Assembly (NCBI GenBank): GCA_964410945.1
Contig: CAYPJE010000012.1
Coordinates: 1-64,000, forward strand
DNA length: 64,000 nucleotides
Source of the DNA: CAYPJE01 sp964410945
GTDB lineage: Bacteria > Fidelibacterota > Marinisomatia > Marinisomatales > TCS56
Direction: 5' to 3'
Shown one piece after another: positions 57,174-64,000 of this stretch (position 1 is its first letter; the number at the start of each line of letters is the position of its first letter). A program made the position numbers and the translations under genes. The notes beneath the pieces were generated by a model. The model was not told the origin of the DNA, searched no databases, and worked only from the letters and a program-made list of their open reading frames with translations.

Positions 57174-57527
57174 ATGCTAAAAGAGCCTAGGTGTAATAAC
57201 TGTAAGGCGTTGCAAACCGGAAATGATTTGAGACGCGGTATTTGCTGGAAATGTGAGGATAGTCTTGAATCTCTGTTGAACCCGGATATTCAGCCACCCT
57301 CCACAACACCCATGATGATAAATTTACCAAATAGTGATATCTTCAAGGTTGCTGGCACGGTATTGATGTATTTGGGCCTAGTAGATCTGATTGCCAGTTT
57401 CTTTGGTACTGAAATATGGTGGGATTGGTTCTCGGTGCCCTTACCTGGAATTCTCAGCCATTTTACTGCCTATGTCGAAATTGGTCTTGGGGTATTTCTT
57501 CGAAAGCAAGGAATGGATAATAACTAA
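57174..57527 (+). CDS. Small zinc-ribbon membrane protein of unknown function
   Basis: I start at the ATG at 57174 (117 residues), with GAGGG about 11 bases upstream; ATG at 57165 and an upstream GTG at 57123 are alternatives. The N-terminus carries two CxxC pairs (CNNC and CWKC), a zinc-ribbon-like knuckle (about residues 7-30). A Pro-rich linker is followed by two hydrophobic helices (about 50-70 and 80-105). Such proteins are usually membrane-associated, with unknown roles. It is the first gene of the AT-rich accessory stretch between the repeats. Confidence 0.5.
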   Translation: MLKEPRCNNCKALQTGNDLRRGICWKCEDSLESLLNPDIQPPSTTPMMINLPNSDIFKVAGTVLMYLGLVDLIASFFGTEIWWDWFSVPLPGILSHFTAYVEIGLGVFLRKQGMDNN

Positions 57528-57643
57528 TCATGTATCACATTTACCAGGCAAGGTGTATACTCTGATAATCCATTAGTTGCGTCCCTAATGCACATATCAT
57601 TATACCTTTTAATTGTATATAATAATGCACGGTGAGTGAATAA

Positions 57644-57920
57644 ATGCAAAAAATAAGATTAGACCAAGATTAAACCTCTCTCAGAATTTCGTGCAAATGT
57701 CGCAACACTTATCAATGAGTTAAAAAACAGGCACCTATCAGTAATTACCCAACATAGTAAAAGTACTACCGTAGTAATCGATGTATCTGAATATGAAGTA
57801 TTATTAGACAAACCAGAATTGCTTTCAGATATTCGAACTGCGGAAGATCAGCCCCGAAACAAAGAAGGTGCATTACATTCAACTGCAAAAGATAAAGTAT
57901 TTAATGACTTGGATTTATGA
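57644..57920 (+). pseudogene. Frameshifted Phd/YefM-family antitoxin
   Basis: ATG at 57644 has the Shine-Dalgarno GGTGAG (57631-57636) and reads MQKIRLDQD before a TAA at 57671. The next frame continues at once from 57669 with IKPLSEFRANVATLINEL, then HLSVITQHSKSTTVVIDVSEYEVLL, to TGA at 57918. Joined together this is a normal ~92-residue Phd/YefM antitoxin (the usual N-terminus is M..IRL..DIKPLSEFRAN). The simplest explanation is a 2-bp loss (GATATT to GATT). The downstream half is well preserved, so the damage is recent or a sequencing error. No RelE/ParE/Doc-type toxin gene follows. Confidence 0.75.
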
Positions 57921-58035
57921 ATATAATCTGGTCTTTAATGGCTATTGACAGAATTACCTGTACTACACGGTTTATGGCTATCGATAATCCCTTCGCCACC
58001 GTAAGTTCAACCACTAGACTGATGAGAAATTAATT

Positions 58036-58332
58036 ATGAAGCGAAAAAAGATAGCTCCGAACACCAAGATAGAAATACGGTTGAGTGCTCGGGATCGCGA
58101 ACTGATCAGCGAACACACTTTCGCGGATCCTGAGTTCATCGAATGTATCCGTGAGGTTCCTGGAAAATCATATTTAATCGCACCTTATACACTTGATGAT
58201 TTGGATGATGTGCTGGGATTCATTGCTGCCGAGGCGAATCATACTGAGAATCGAATAATACAAAATGAATTAGAAAAACTATATGATCGCCTCTGTGAAA
58301 TTGAAGATGCCTACGATTATAGTATCGAATGA
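58036..58332 (+). CDS. Small conserved-looking protein of unknown function
   Basis: A 98-residue acidic protein that starts MKRKKIAPNTKIEIRLSARDRELI and ends in a predicted helix (ENRIIQNELEKLYDRLCEIEDAY). No signal peptide or membrane segment. The composition (charged, helical C-terminus) and coding-like codon pattern support a real gene, but I do not recognise the family. It lies between the broken antitoxin and the DUF3024 gene and may belong to the same accessory unit. It is not an obvious toxin. Confidence 0.6.
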   Translation: MKRKKIAPNTKIEIRLSARDRELISEHTFADPEFIECIREVPGKSYLIAPYTLDDLDDVLGFIAAEANHTENRIIQNELEKLYDRLCEIEDAYDYSIE

Positions 58333-58368
58333 ACTCATGAATGATTTTAGCGGGAGAGGGATAAAGTA

Positions 58369-58713
58369 ATGGCTTTTTCTGAAAAGGAACTATCGGAAGT
58401 TGAAAAAATTATTCGTGATTTTTGTGAGAAAAGAAACCATCCGGATTACATCGACCAGGTTCGCCTGGATTTCTCAATCCATGGACAAGATATAGAAATT
58501 TATGAAGAACGACCATACTGGAGGGATCCCAGTGAAAAAACACAGACATCAATAGCCAAAATCAAATATGTCAGATCCCAAGATGAGTGGAGATTATACT
58601 GGATGGGGGGCAACCTCAAATGGCAGTTGTATGAACCCTTCTCTGTGAGCAAGTATCCTGAAAAGATCGTCGATGAAATAGATCGTGATGAGTTCGGATG
58701 CTTTTTCGGATGA
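58369..58713 (+). CDS. DUF3024 family protein
   Basis: A 114-residue protein matching the DUF3024 pattern: SEVEKIIRDFCEKRNHPDY, VRLDFSIHGQDIEIYEERPYWRDP, the WRLYWMGGNLKWQLYEP core, and the terminal DEIDRDEFGCFFG. The family occurs as small stand-alone proteins, often in accessory regions and near toxin-antitoxin genes. Its function is not known. A strong ribosome site (GGGAGAGGG) precedes the ATG. It is 36 bp after the 98-residue gene, probably co-transcribed. Confidence 0.85.
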   Translation: MAFSEKELSEVEKIIRDFCEKRNHPDYIDQVRLDFSIHGQDIEIYEERPYWRDPSEKTQTSIAKIKYVRSQDEWRLYWMGGNLKWQLYEPFSVSKYPEKIVDEIDRDEFGCFFG

Positions 58714-58794
58714 TACACGGACTTACACGCACCTGGAACAGATCCATTATATCCCTTACATCAATCGATAACCAATGAAACAGAAGTTTTAGAA

Positions 58795-60018
58795 TTGTCA
58801 ATAGAGCGGCAAAAAAAAATTTTACGATTGATTTTCCTTGTATTGGTTCCACTGTATATCGTTTCATCGGTCACCGGGTGTAATGCCAAAAAAGCCCTGC
58901 CGGATGATCCGGTGCGTTTTGCCCAATTCAACATCTGGGAGCTGTCAACCGGGAAATTGACGGATGTTGATTCCAGTGGCATCGGCCGAAATGACCAGCT
59001 TAAGGCCGCCGCGGCCATTATCTGTAAAATCAATCCGGATGTACTGGTGCTTAATGAGATCGACCATGATTTCGACACACTGTCGGCCGGTCACGGGTTG
59101 GCATTGAACGCCCATCGGTTTAACGACGCTTATCTGAACAAGGGCGAAAATCCCCTGAACTATCCACATTTTTATACTGCGCCGTGCAATACCGGTATTC
59201 TCACCGGAATGGATTTGGACAATAATGGAAAGATCGCCACGGCCGCCGACCGTGGTTCCCGTAACCATGGCGGCGATTGTTATGGTTATGGCTACTATCC
59301 GGGGCAGTACTCGATGGCGGTTTTGTCACGCTACCCTTTGCAGCACGAAAAGGCCCGCACGTTTCAGAAATACCTCTGGAAGGATATTCCCGATAACCTG
59401 ATCCCCGGTGACTGGTATTCGGCGGAGGAAATTGAAATTATACGTTTGTCCAGCAAATCGCATTGGGATATTCCGGTGAAAATTGAGGAAAAGGTAATTC
59501 ATCTGCTGGTATCCCACCCGACGCCACCTGTTTTTGATGGTCCGGAAGATCGCAACGGGCGCCGGAACTATGATGAGTTGCGAATGTGGGTTCACTATCT
59601 TAACAATGATTCGGTTATGGTCGATGATAACGGCGTCCGGGGTGGGCTCGCAGAAAAGGCAAGTTTCATCATCGCCGGTGATTTGAACGCCGCTCCCCAG
59701 GGTGATATTCTGGAAACGGGCCAGCGGTCAATCGATCAATTACTGGATCATGCACGGATAAATGATTGCGGACATCTACTGGTAAGCAAAGGGGCGCTCA
59801 ATGATCATAAACCAGGCCCGCCTGATTTCATCGAACGCAGCACCACCGGGTGGGGGGAGCGTGGTTATCGGATTGATTATCTGCTACCCAGCACAGACCT
59901 GAAACCGGTCAACGGAGGTGTTTTCTGGCCCGACGCAACCATTAATGCCGAAGACGCTGCTTTGGCAAAAACAGCCTCTGATCACCATTTGATCTGGCTT
60001 GATATTGACTTACATTAA
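58795..60018 (+). CDS. Secreted endonuclease/exonuclease/phosphatase-family lipoprotein
   Basis: A 407-residue protein starting at TTG (58795). The signal peptide ends IVSSVTGC, a good lipobox, so it is probably anchored outside the cytoplasm. The catalytic motifs of the EEP fold are present in order: FAQFNIW, the metal Glu in VLNEIDHD, the Asp/Asn pair in IAGDLNAAP, and the terminal SDHH. The enzyme could be a phosphodiesterase acting on DNA, lipid or phosphate esters; extracellular nutrient phosphate release is one possibility. A palindromic repeat lies 20 bp after its stop. Confidence 0.88.
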   Translation: MSIERQKKILRLIFLVLVPLYIVSSVTGCNAKKALPDDPVRFAQFNIWELSTGKLTDVDSSGIGRNDQLKAAAAIICKINPDVLVLNEIDHDFDTLSAGHGLALNAHRFNDAYLNKGENPLNYPHFYTAPCNTGILTGMDLDNNGKIATAADRGSRNHGGDCYGYGYYPGQYSMAVLSRYPLQHEKARTFQKYLWKDIPDNLIPGDWYSAEEIEIIRLSSKSHWDIPVKIEEKVIHLLVSHPTPPVFDGPEDRNGRRNYDELRMWVHYLNNDSVMVDDNGVRGGLAEKASFIIAGDLNAAPQGDILETGQRSIDQLLDHARINDCGHLLVSKGALNDHKPGPPDFIERSTTGWGERGYRIDYLLPSTDLKPVNGGVFWPDATINAEDAALAKTASDHHLIWLDIDLH

Positions 60019-60038
60019 GAACCGTAAAAACAATGGAG

Positions 60039-60130
60039 CCCCACGGGTAAACCCGTGGTCCCATTCTGTTACCCGTCTTTCCATCCTCCGTAGCAGTCTA
60101 CTGCGGAGGACGGGCGCCTTCGGCTACGCC
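60039..60130. repeat. Palindromic intergenic repeat, copy 2
   Basis: CCACGGGT-AA-ACCCGTGG is a perfect 8-bp hairpin at 60041-60058 and matches copy 1 at 54467. It is followed by a second hairpin, CCTCCG/CGGAGG with CAGT/ACTG (60085-60109), enclosed by CCCGT/ACGGG. The arrangement of two nested palindromes is the same as in copy 1 though the sequences differ, so pairing rather than sequence seems conserved. It may also act as 3' end signal of the preceding lipoprotein gene. Confidence 0.6.
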
Positions 60131-60303
60131 GCGGTTATCCACCTCAGCTTTGGGCGACATCACGCCGCAGCAAAACGCCTGTTCTCTCCGAACTGGCGAT
60201 AGTCTTCGCATCCATCCACGGGCGAGCCCGTGCCTGCACGATCTAGCTGCTTTCAGCACGCAGGCGTGGTCTTCTGCGAAGGCGGATAAACTCTATTTCA
60301 CAT

Positions 60304-60366
60304 CGGATACGGAAAATACACTGCTGCTATTTATTCCCTGTTGTTACCGTGAGAGGATTGTTATTC
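60304..60366. repeat. Dispersed intergenic repeat, copy B
   Basis: It has the same ends as copy A (CGGATACGGAAA ... GAGAGGATTGTTATTC) and the same 63-bp length. The middle 35 bp differ. It lies within the gene-free region between the nuclease-family lipoprotein and the convergent kinase-like gene. Confidence 0.6.
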
Positions 60367-60820
60367 AGAATATTTATTGCTGTAGCTTTATCAACCAATT
60401 AGCATTAGAGGATCACTTCGCCATTCGTTGCACTCATGCCTCGTGATGACATTCAATCGTATTGTCAGCGCGGAATGAAGGCTAAACGAAAAGGAAATCT
60501 TAATATTTTATCGTACGACAGACACTCTTGTCTGTCAGGGTATAGAAATTAGTTGGTTTGTACAGACAAGACTTGTCGCAACGAAATTTTCCAGAATGAA
60601 GTCGGGATGTCTGCACTACGGAAGAGGGTTCTTTGTACAACAGACTTTAAATTGTCCAAGGAAAAGAAATTGGCCAGTCAGTGCATCGAAGTTGAAACGT
60701 AGGTGTACCGTGCCCCTACGATTATTAATGGTTTCTTCCGTATTCCGGTCTCCGGTTTCCTTTCCTCCGATTTCCCATCTTCAGTCCCTTGTCCCCGGTA
60801 CCTCGTTCCCATTCTTCGGG

Positions 60821-62170
60821 TCAATGCAACTTCAGCACACTACCACCGATGAATTCCCGCATCAGCGAATCCTCCGGCAGGATCGACTCATCATCATACT
60901 GTTGAATATCACTCAATAATTGAAAAATCCGCTCAGCCCGTATATAGGCATCCCGGCGGGAAGGGTCTTTCTTCCAGGCTTCAATGAAACCGGGGAAAAA
61001 ATGGAACAGGTGCTTCTTCAGGTATGGAAGCTCATACGGCAGTGATCCATTGAGGATATGATCCACGCTGTGCATGAATGGAATTATATGTTTCAGTTCG
61101 CTGCGCCGGACATAATGCCAGTGTCCGATCGTTTTCATGGGATCGTAAGCCCGCTGAGAATTATCGCGAACCATACGCCGCAGCAGCCGGATATCGGCCC
61201 AGCGGGTCCAGCGCCCATTATCATCGCGGAGCTGGGAAATGGTTTCGATATACACCTTGAATTTCAGATTATCGGGAACGCTGCGGGTGAGCGGTTCATG
61301 GAGTCCATGGAGAGTGTCGAGCATTATCACCTGATCGGGACGAACTGAGATAATTTCCCCATCTTTGAAACGTTTGCCCTGCCCGAAATCATAGCGCGGC
61401 ATCTGAATCGTTTCACCATTGATCAGCTTTTCAAGATGCTCATTGATCAGTGCTATATCCAGGGCCACCGGCTGCTCAAAATCATAATCGCCGTGTTCAT
61501 CTTTGGGGTGCATCTCAAGATCAAAGAAATAGTGGTCCAGGTTTAACGGTACCGTTTTTACGCCCAGCTGGTTCAGATTATGAGTCAATTTGGCGGTAGT
61601 GGTGGATTTTCCAGAGGAGGATGGTCCGGCTACTATTATCAGACGCAACTCCTCCTTTTCGGCGGCCACGGCTTGAGCGGCAGCGCGCATGCTGTCGTTA
61701 TAACGACGATCGGCTGCTTCCACCAGTCCTGGAAAATCGCCGTTGGCGATCAATTTGTTCAATTTAGTGGTGGTGTCACATTCGTGGTCGATATTCCAAA
61801 TCAGGGTTTCCAGAATCATCCGATAGGGCAGTGATCCCTCCTTGCCATGGCGTTCGGCTTTGCGCTGCCGTTCACGGCGCCGGAAATCACGGTATAGAAT
61901 GAAGGCCTTGGCGGTGCGGGCATTGCCATTTTCAATCAGCACCTTTTCAATTATATCCTGGATTTCCTCCACTAGTGGTGGATGGGGCGGAGTGAAATAT
62001 TCATTGAGGACCCGAACAACTTTACGGGCAATTTCTTCACTCAGCTTCCGGTCGTGGCCCCCAACCTCCAGCGCTGCATTGTAGACAGCATTAACAATAT
62101 TTTCTTCATTGAACGGTACGGTTCGTCCGTCACGCTTGATTACTTCGGTAATTCGATTATTGACAGCCAT
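60821..62170 (-). CDS. ATP-cone and uridine-kinase/phosphoribulokinase-like P-loop protein
   Basis: A 449-residue cytoplasmic protein. Residues ~5-95 form an ATP-cone (ITEVIKRDGRTVPFNEENIVNAVYNAA), the nucleotide-sensing module of ribonucleotide reductases and NrdR. Residues ~170-400 form a P-loop kinase of the uridine kinase type: Walker A GPSSSGKST (182-190), NLDHYFF and MPRYDFGQGKR. The kinase would phosphorylate a nucleoside, and the ATP-cone would gate it by ATP or dATP level (inference). A good AAGGTGAG site precedes the ATG. Confidence 0.9.
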   Translation of the reverse strand: MAVNNRITEVIKRDGRTVPFNEENIVNAVYNAALEVGGHDRKLSEEIARKVVRVLNEYFTPPHPPLVEEIQDIIEKVLIENGNARTAKAFILYRDFRRRERQRKAERHGKEGSLPYRMILETLIWNIDHECDTTTKLNKLIANGDFPGLVEAADRRYNDSMRAAAQAVAAEKEELRLIIVAGPSSSGKSTTTAKLTHNLNQLGVKTVPLNLDHYFFDLEMHPKDEHGDYDFEQPVALDIALINEHLEKLINGETIQMPRYDFGQGKRFKDGEIISVRPDQVIMLDTLHGLHEPLTRSVPDNLKFKVYIETISQLRDDNGRWTRWADIRLLRRMVRDNSQRAYDPMKTIGHWHYVRRSELKHIIPFMHSVDHILNGSLPYELPYLKKHLFHFFPGFIEAWKKDPSRRDAYIRAERIFQLLSDIQQYDDESILPEDSLMREFIGGSVLKLH

Positions 62171-62236
62171 TACTCACCTTCTGATTATCATAACTGTATA
62201 CAAATTAGGACAGTTTCAGACGGGAGGCAAGAGGGC

Positions 62237-63085
62237 TTAAACGGCTTTATTTTCAACCTTGTAGGAAATCCACCAAAGCACACCGGCGCCGATCATCATT
62301 ATAAAACACAGCACCTGTCCCATGGAAAACGGCCCGAGAACAAATCCCAGGTGATCATCCGGTTGTCGGAAAAATTCGATAAAGAAACGGAAAAAACCAT
62401 AGCCGAAAATGTACAGACCGGTCACAAAACCAGTGAAAACTTTCTTCTTTCTAAGGGGCCAGACTATCGCAAACAGAATCAAACCCTCAAACAGTGCTTC
62501 ATAAAGCTGTGACGGGTGCCGCATCAGCCCGTCGCGAGCCGTCGGGAAATACATACCAATTGCCGCTTCGGTAACCCGGCCGTAAAGTTCGCCGTTGATG
62601 AAATTACCCAGCCTCCCGAATGTGAAACCCAGAGGAATAGCCGGAATGATCAGGTCGCTGATCTTGAAAACCGAAATCTGCGAGCGCCGTGCGAACCAGA
62701 TCAACGCCAGTGTTATACCGATAACACCGCCATGGTAGGACATCCCTGATATCCCGGTAAAGCGCAACTCACCGCCAATCCGCTGGAAAGGTGAAAAAAT
62801 CGACAAGGGAGCTTCGATAAACTGGCCGAAATTATAGAACAGCACATATCCAAACCGGCCACCCAGCAGCAGGCCCAGAATCGCCCAGGTAATGACGTTG
62901 CTCAGGAATTCCCTGGAATAAGGCAGGGACTCCTTCACGATGCGCCGTGAAGATAGCCAGTACACTATTCCGAATGCCACGATATACATCGTGCTGTACC
63001 AGCGTAACGGGAAATTCCCGATTGTAAAGATTGTCGGATCCATTTGCGATGGCAGATGCTGCCACCAGGAAAGTAAGTTACTCAT
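62237..63085 (-). CDS. lgt: Prolipoprotein diacylglyceryl transferase
   Basis: A 282-residue inner-membrane enzyme that adds diacylglycerol from phosphatidylglycerol to the lipobox Cys of prolipoproteins. About seven hydrophobic helices are seen, with the hallmark MSYHGGVIGI and FTFGRLGNFINGELYGR, which contain the essential His, Arg and Asn-Gly elements. It is 66 bp upstream of the ATP-cone kinase gene on the same strand. It serves the many lipoproteins seen in this window. The ATG has no clear ribosome site. Confidence 0.96.
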   Translation of the reverse strand: MSNLLSWWQHLPSQMDPTIFTIGNFPLRWYSTMYIVAFGIVYWLSSRRIVKESLPYSREFLSNVITWAILGLLLGGRFGYVLFYNFGQFIEAPLSIFSPFQRIGGELRFTGISGMSYHGGVIGITLALIWFARRSQISVFKISDLIIPAIPLGFTFGRLGNFINGELYGRVTEAAIGMYFPTARDGLMRHPSQLYEALFEGLILFAIVWPLRKKKVFTGFVTGLYIFGYGFFRFFIEFFRQPDDHLGFVLGPFSMGQVLCFIMMIGAGVLWWISYKVENKAV

Positions 63086-63233
63086 TTAGTTTTGTGGTTT
63101 TACCACCCTGAGCCTGCCTGTGCGCCGTAGTTTTAACGAAGGCATATCGAAGGGTGTTTCATTTAATTTCATGCTTCCTGCCTGCGCGAAGCCGCTTCGG
63201 CAAAGGCAGGCGACTAGCTCAGCATGACAGGTT
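63086..63233. repeat. GC-rich palindromic repeat between lgt and the acylase gene
   Basis: CCTGCCTGCGCGAAGC is followed by CGCTTCGGCAAAGGCAGG (63177-63210), an imperfect hairpin (CCTGCC/GGCAGG outer, GAAGC/GCTTC inner). A degraded relative GCCTGCCTGTGCGCCGTAG...CGAAGGCA lies just before it (about 63112-63144). The GCGAAGG/GCCTGC vocabulary is shared with the repeats at 54.5 and 60.1-60.3 kb, which suggests one family. Confidence 0.55.
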
Positions 63234-64000
63234 CTACTCACTTAAAAGCACTAATTTATAACGGGCATTCCGTTCCACCAGGCTACGGGTAACAAAATCA
63301 CTGTGATATTCGTTAGCCATATAGATTCCGGCCTGATCGCAGTAATGTTCACTGGCGGGAATCCCGGAAGTTCCCGTTGGAATTACCGACAACGAACGAT
63401 CCCAGTTGCTGGTATCATAGATGTGCCGGTGCGAGGCTCCATGGTTAACCTTGTAAGGCTCCTTGTAGGAATAGGCATATGGACCAACTGTGTGGGAAGA
63501 ACCTTTGGCTTCATATGGTCCGCGATTGAACTTGAATAACCGGTCCAGTATTTTAACGCCCCCCATTGGATGTTCCAGGGTCAGGGTATGAACGGTACCC
63601 CAGCGCCAGCGCTCGGGATTATTGCCATGATTGCGGCTGAGGACTGCAACAGCTTCGCGAAAACTTTTTTGGATACAATCAGACAAGGTCTCCTCCTGGT
63701 CGGCTGTATTGATATCATCAGGCCAGCGGGAGCCGGGATCGCGGGCTATATCGTGCAGGGCAAAGCGGGACAAATAACTGGTTGAAATATACTTCGTATA
63801 CAATTCGTCCCCCAACTCATCGGCCAGTACATTCCTCAACAGCTCATTGTAGGTCTGCTCAAAAATGAAAGCAGCCGAGCTGTTACGGGGGTAGGTTCCA
63901 TCCCAGTTTTCCAGTAATTCAAGAGCCATCTTTTCATTTTTATTCAAGTCCGGCAACAAAGCAATATTCTCCAGAAACAGGGGATTCAGAAATTCCACCA
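63234..64000 (-). CDS. Penicillin-acylase-family (S45) hydrolase, C-terminal fragment
   Basis: The frame is open to the window edge, so only the last ~255 residues are present; the internal Met at 63998 is not a real start. It has the C-terminal signature of the Ntn-hydrolase beta chain: WRWGTVHTLTLEHPMGG, KGSSHTVGPYAYSY, HGASHRHIYD (the structural strand region) and GIPASEHYCDQ. The family cleaves amides such as beta-lactam side chains or acyl-homoserine lactones after self-processing at a Ser not visible here. It is upstream of lgt on the same strand, separated by a GC-rich repeat. Confidence 0.88.
   Translation of the reverse strand, partial: VEFLNPLFLENIALLPDLNKNEKMALELLENWDGTYPRNSSAAFIFEQTYNELLRNVLADELGDELYTKYISTSYLSRFALHDIARDPGSRWPDDINTADQEETLSDCIQKSFREAVAVLSRNHGNNPERWRWGTVHTLTLEHPMGGVKILDRLFKFNRGPYEAKGSSHTVGPYAYSYKEPYKVNHGASHRHIYDTSNWDRSLSVIPTGTSGIPASEHYCDQAGIYMANEYHSDFVTRSLVERNARYKLVLLSE

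Larger units (their letters stand above)
60019..60820. other. 800-bp gene-free region built of degenerate repeats
   Basis: No credible gene. It contains palindromic repeat copy 2 (60039-60130) and the GCGAAGGCGGATAA motif (60276-60289). Repeat copy B (60304-60366) and a hairpin GACAGAC/GTCTGTC (around 60518-60537, followed by a related TACAGACAAGACTTGTCG) come next. A GTGCCCCTACG fragment near 60708 and pyrimidine-rich debris end the region. ORFs of 98-107 codons here show low complexity and no family resemblance. Confidence 0.6.

Noticed and set aside
60150..60919. Several plus-strand ORFs of 67-107 codons in the gene-free region
   Set aside because: They run through palindromic and pyrimidine-rich repeats, have no ribosome sites, and one overlaps the 3' end of the ATP-cone kinase gene.

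Overview
The window comes from a Gram-negative bacterium of the FCB (Fibrobacteres-Chlorobi-Bacteroidetes) side of the tree. It could be a Marinimicrobia/Neomarinimicrobiota-like or Calditrichota-like lineage, but the window carries no rRNA or marker gene to settle this. The grounds are C-terminal FlgD-like/type IX sorting tails, a PorV-like barrel, a TonB-dependent receptor with a carboxypeptidase-regulatory-like N-terminus, many lipoproteins, and a kinase with a ligand-sensing propeller. Good Shine-Dalgarno sequences precede many genes, and TTG or GTG starts occur. No rRNA, tRNA, CRISPR array, intact transposase or prophage was found.

Layout. 1-10.4 kb: the end of an usher-like outer-membrane protein, an HD-GYP phosphodiesterase, an MFS transporter, a secreted M3 peptidase and a very large multi-PAS hybrid kinase. 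10.9-23.6 kb: one long plus-strand operon for branched-chain amino acids (ilvD-ilvB-ilvN-ilvC-leuB-leuA-leuC-leuD-cimA-ilvE). It is preceded by an unannotated 45-codon leader peptide with 11 consecutive Leu/Val/Ile codons, the hallmark of ribosome-mediated attenuation. cimA replaces threonine deaminase, so valine, leucine and isoleucine can all be made from pyruvate and acetyl-CoA. 23.6-27.2 kb: an acyl-CoA synthetase, a YgjP-like metallopeptidase and a divergent nucleotidyltransferase.

27.2-34.4 kb: a minus-strand operon with a MacA-like adaptor, an ABC ATPase, two MacB-like permeases, a sigma-54-activating response regulator and its histidine kinase. A near-consensus -24/-12 (sigma-54) promoter lies just upstream of the adaptor, which suggests a self-regulating stress-response exporter. 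34.5-40.9 kb: two large hybrid sensor kinases, one with a Reg_prop propeller and one with CHASE and GAF domains. 41.0-53.2 kb: a minus-strand surface/secretion cluster with two sorting-tail proteins, a lipoprotein, a TonB-dependent receptor, a PorV-like barrel and a beta-propeller lipoprotein. The last four are translationally coupled by 1-4 bp overlaps, and a strong hairpin separates them from the two secreted proteins.

53.3-64 kb: a reductive-dehalogenase-like corrinoid/Fe-S protein, a cysteine desulfurase-selenophosphate synthetase fusion, and a small AT-rich accessory stretch. That stretch holds a frameshifted Phd/YefM antitoxin, a DUF3024 gene and two unassigned small genes, and is bordered by degenerate palindromic repeats. 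Then come a secreted endonuclease/exonuclease/phosphatase-family lipoprotein, an ATP-cone-uridine-kinase-like protein, lgt, and the C-terminal part of a penicillin-acylase-family hydrolase cut by the window edge.
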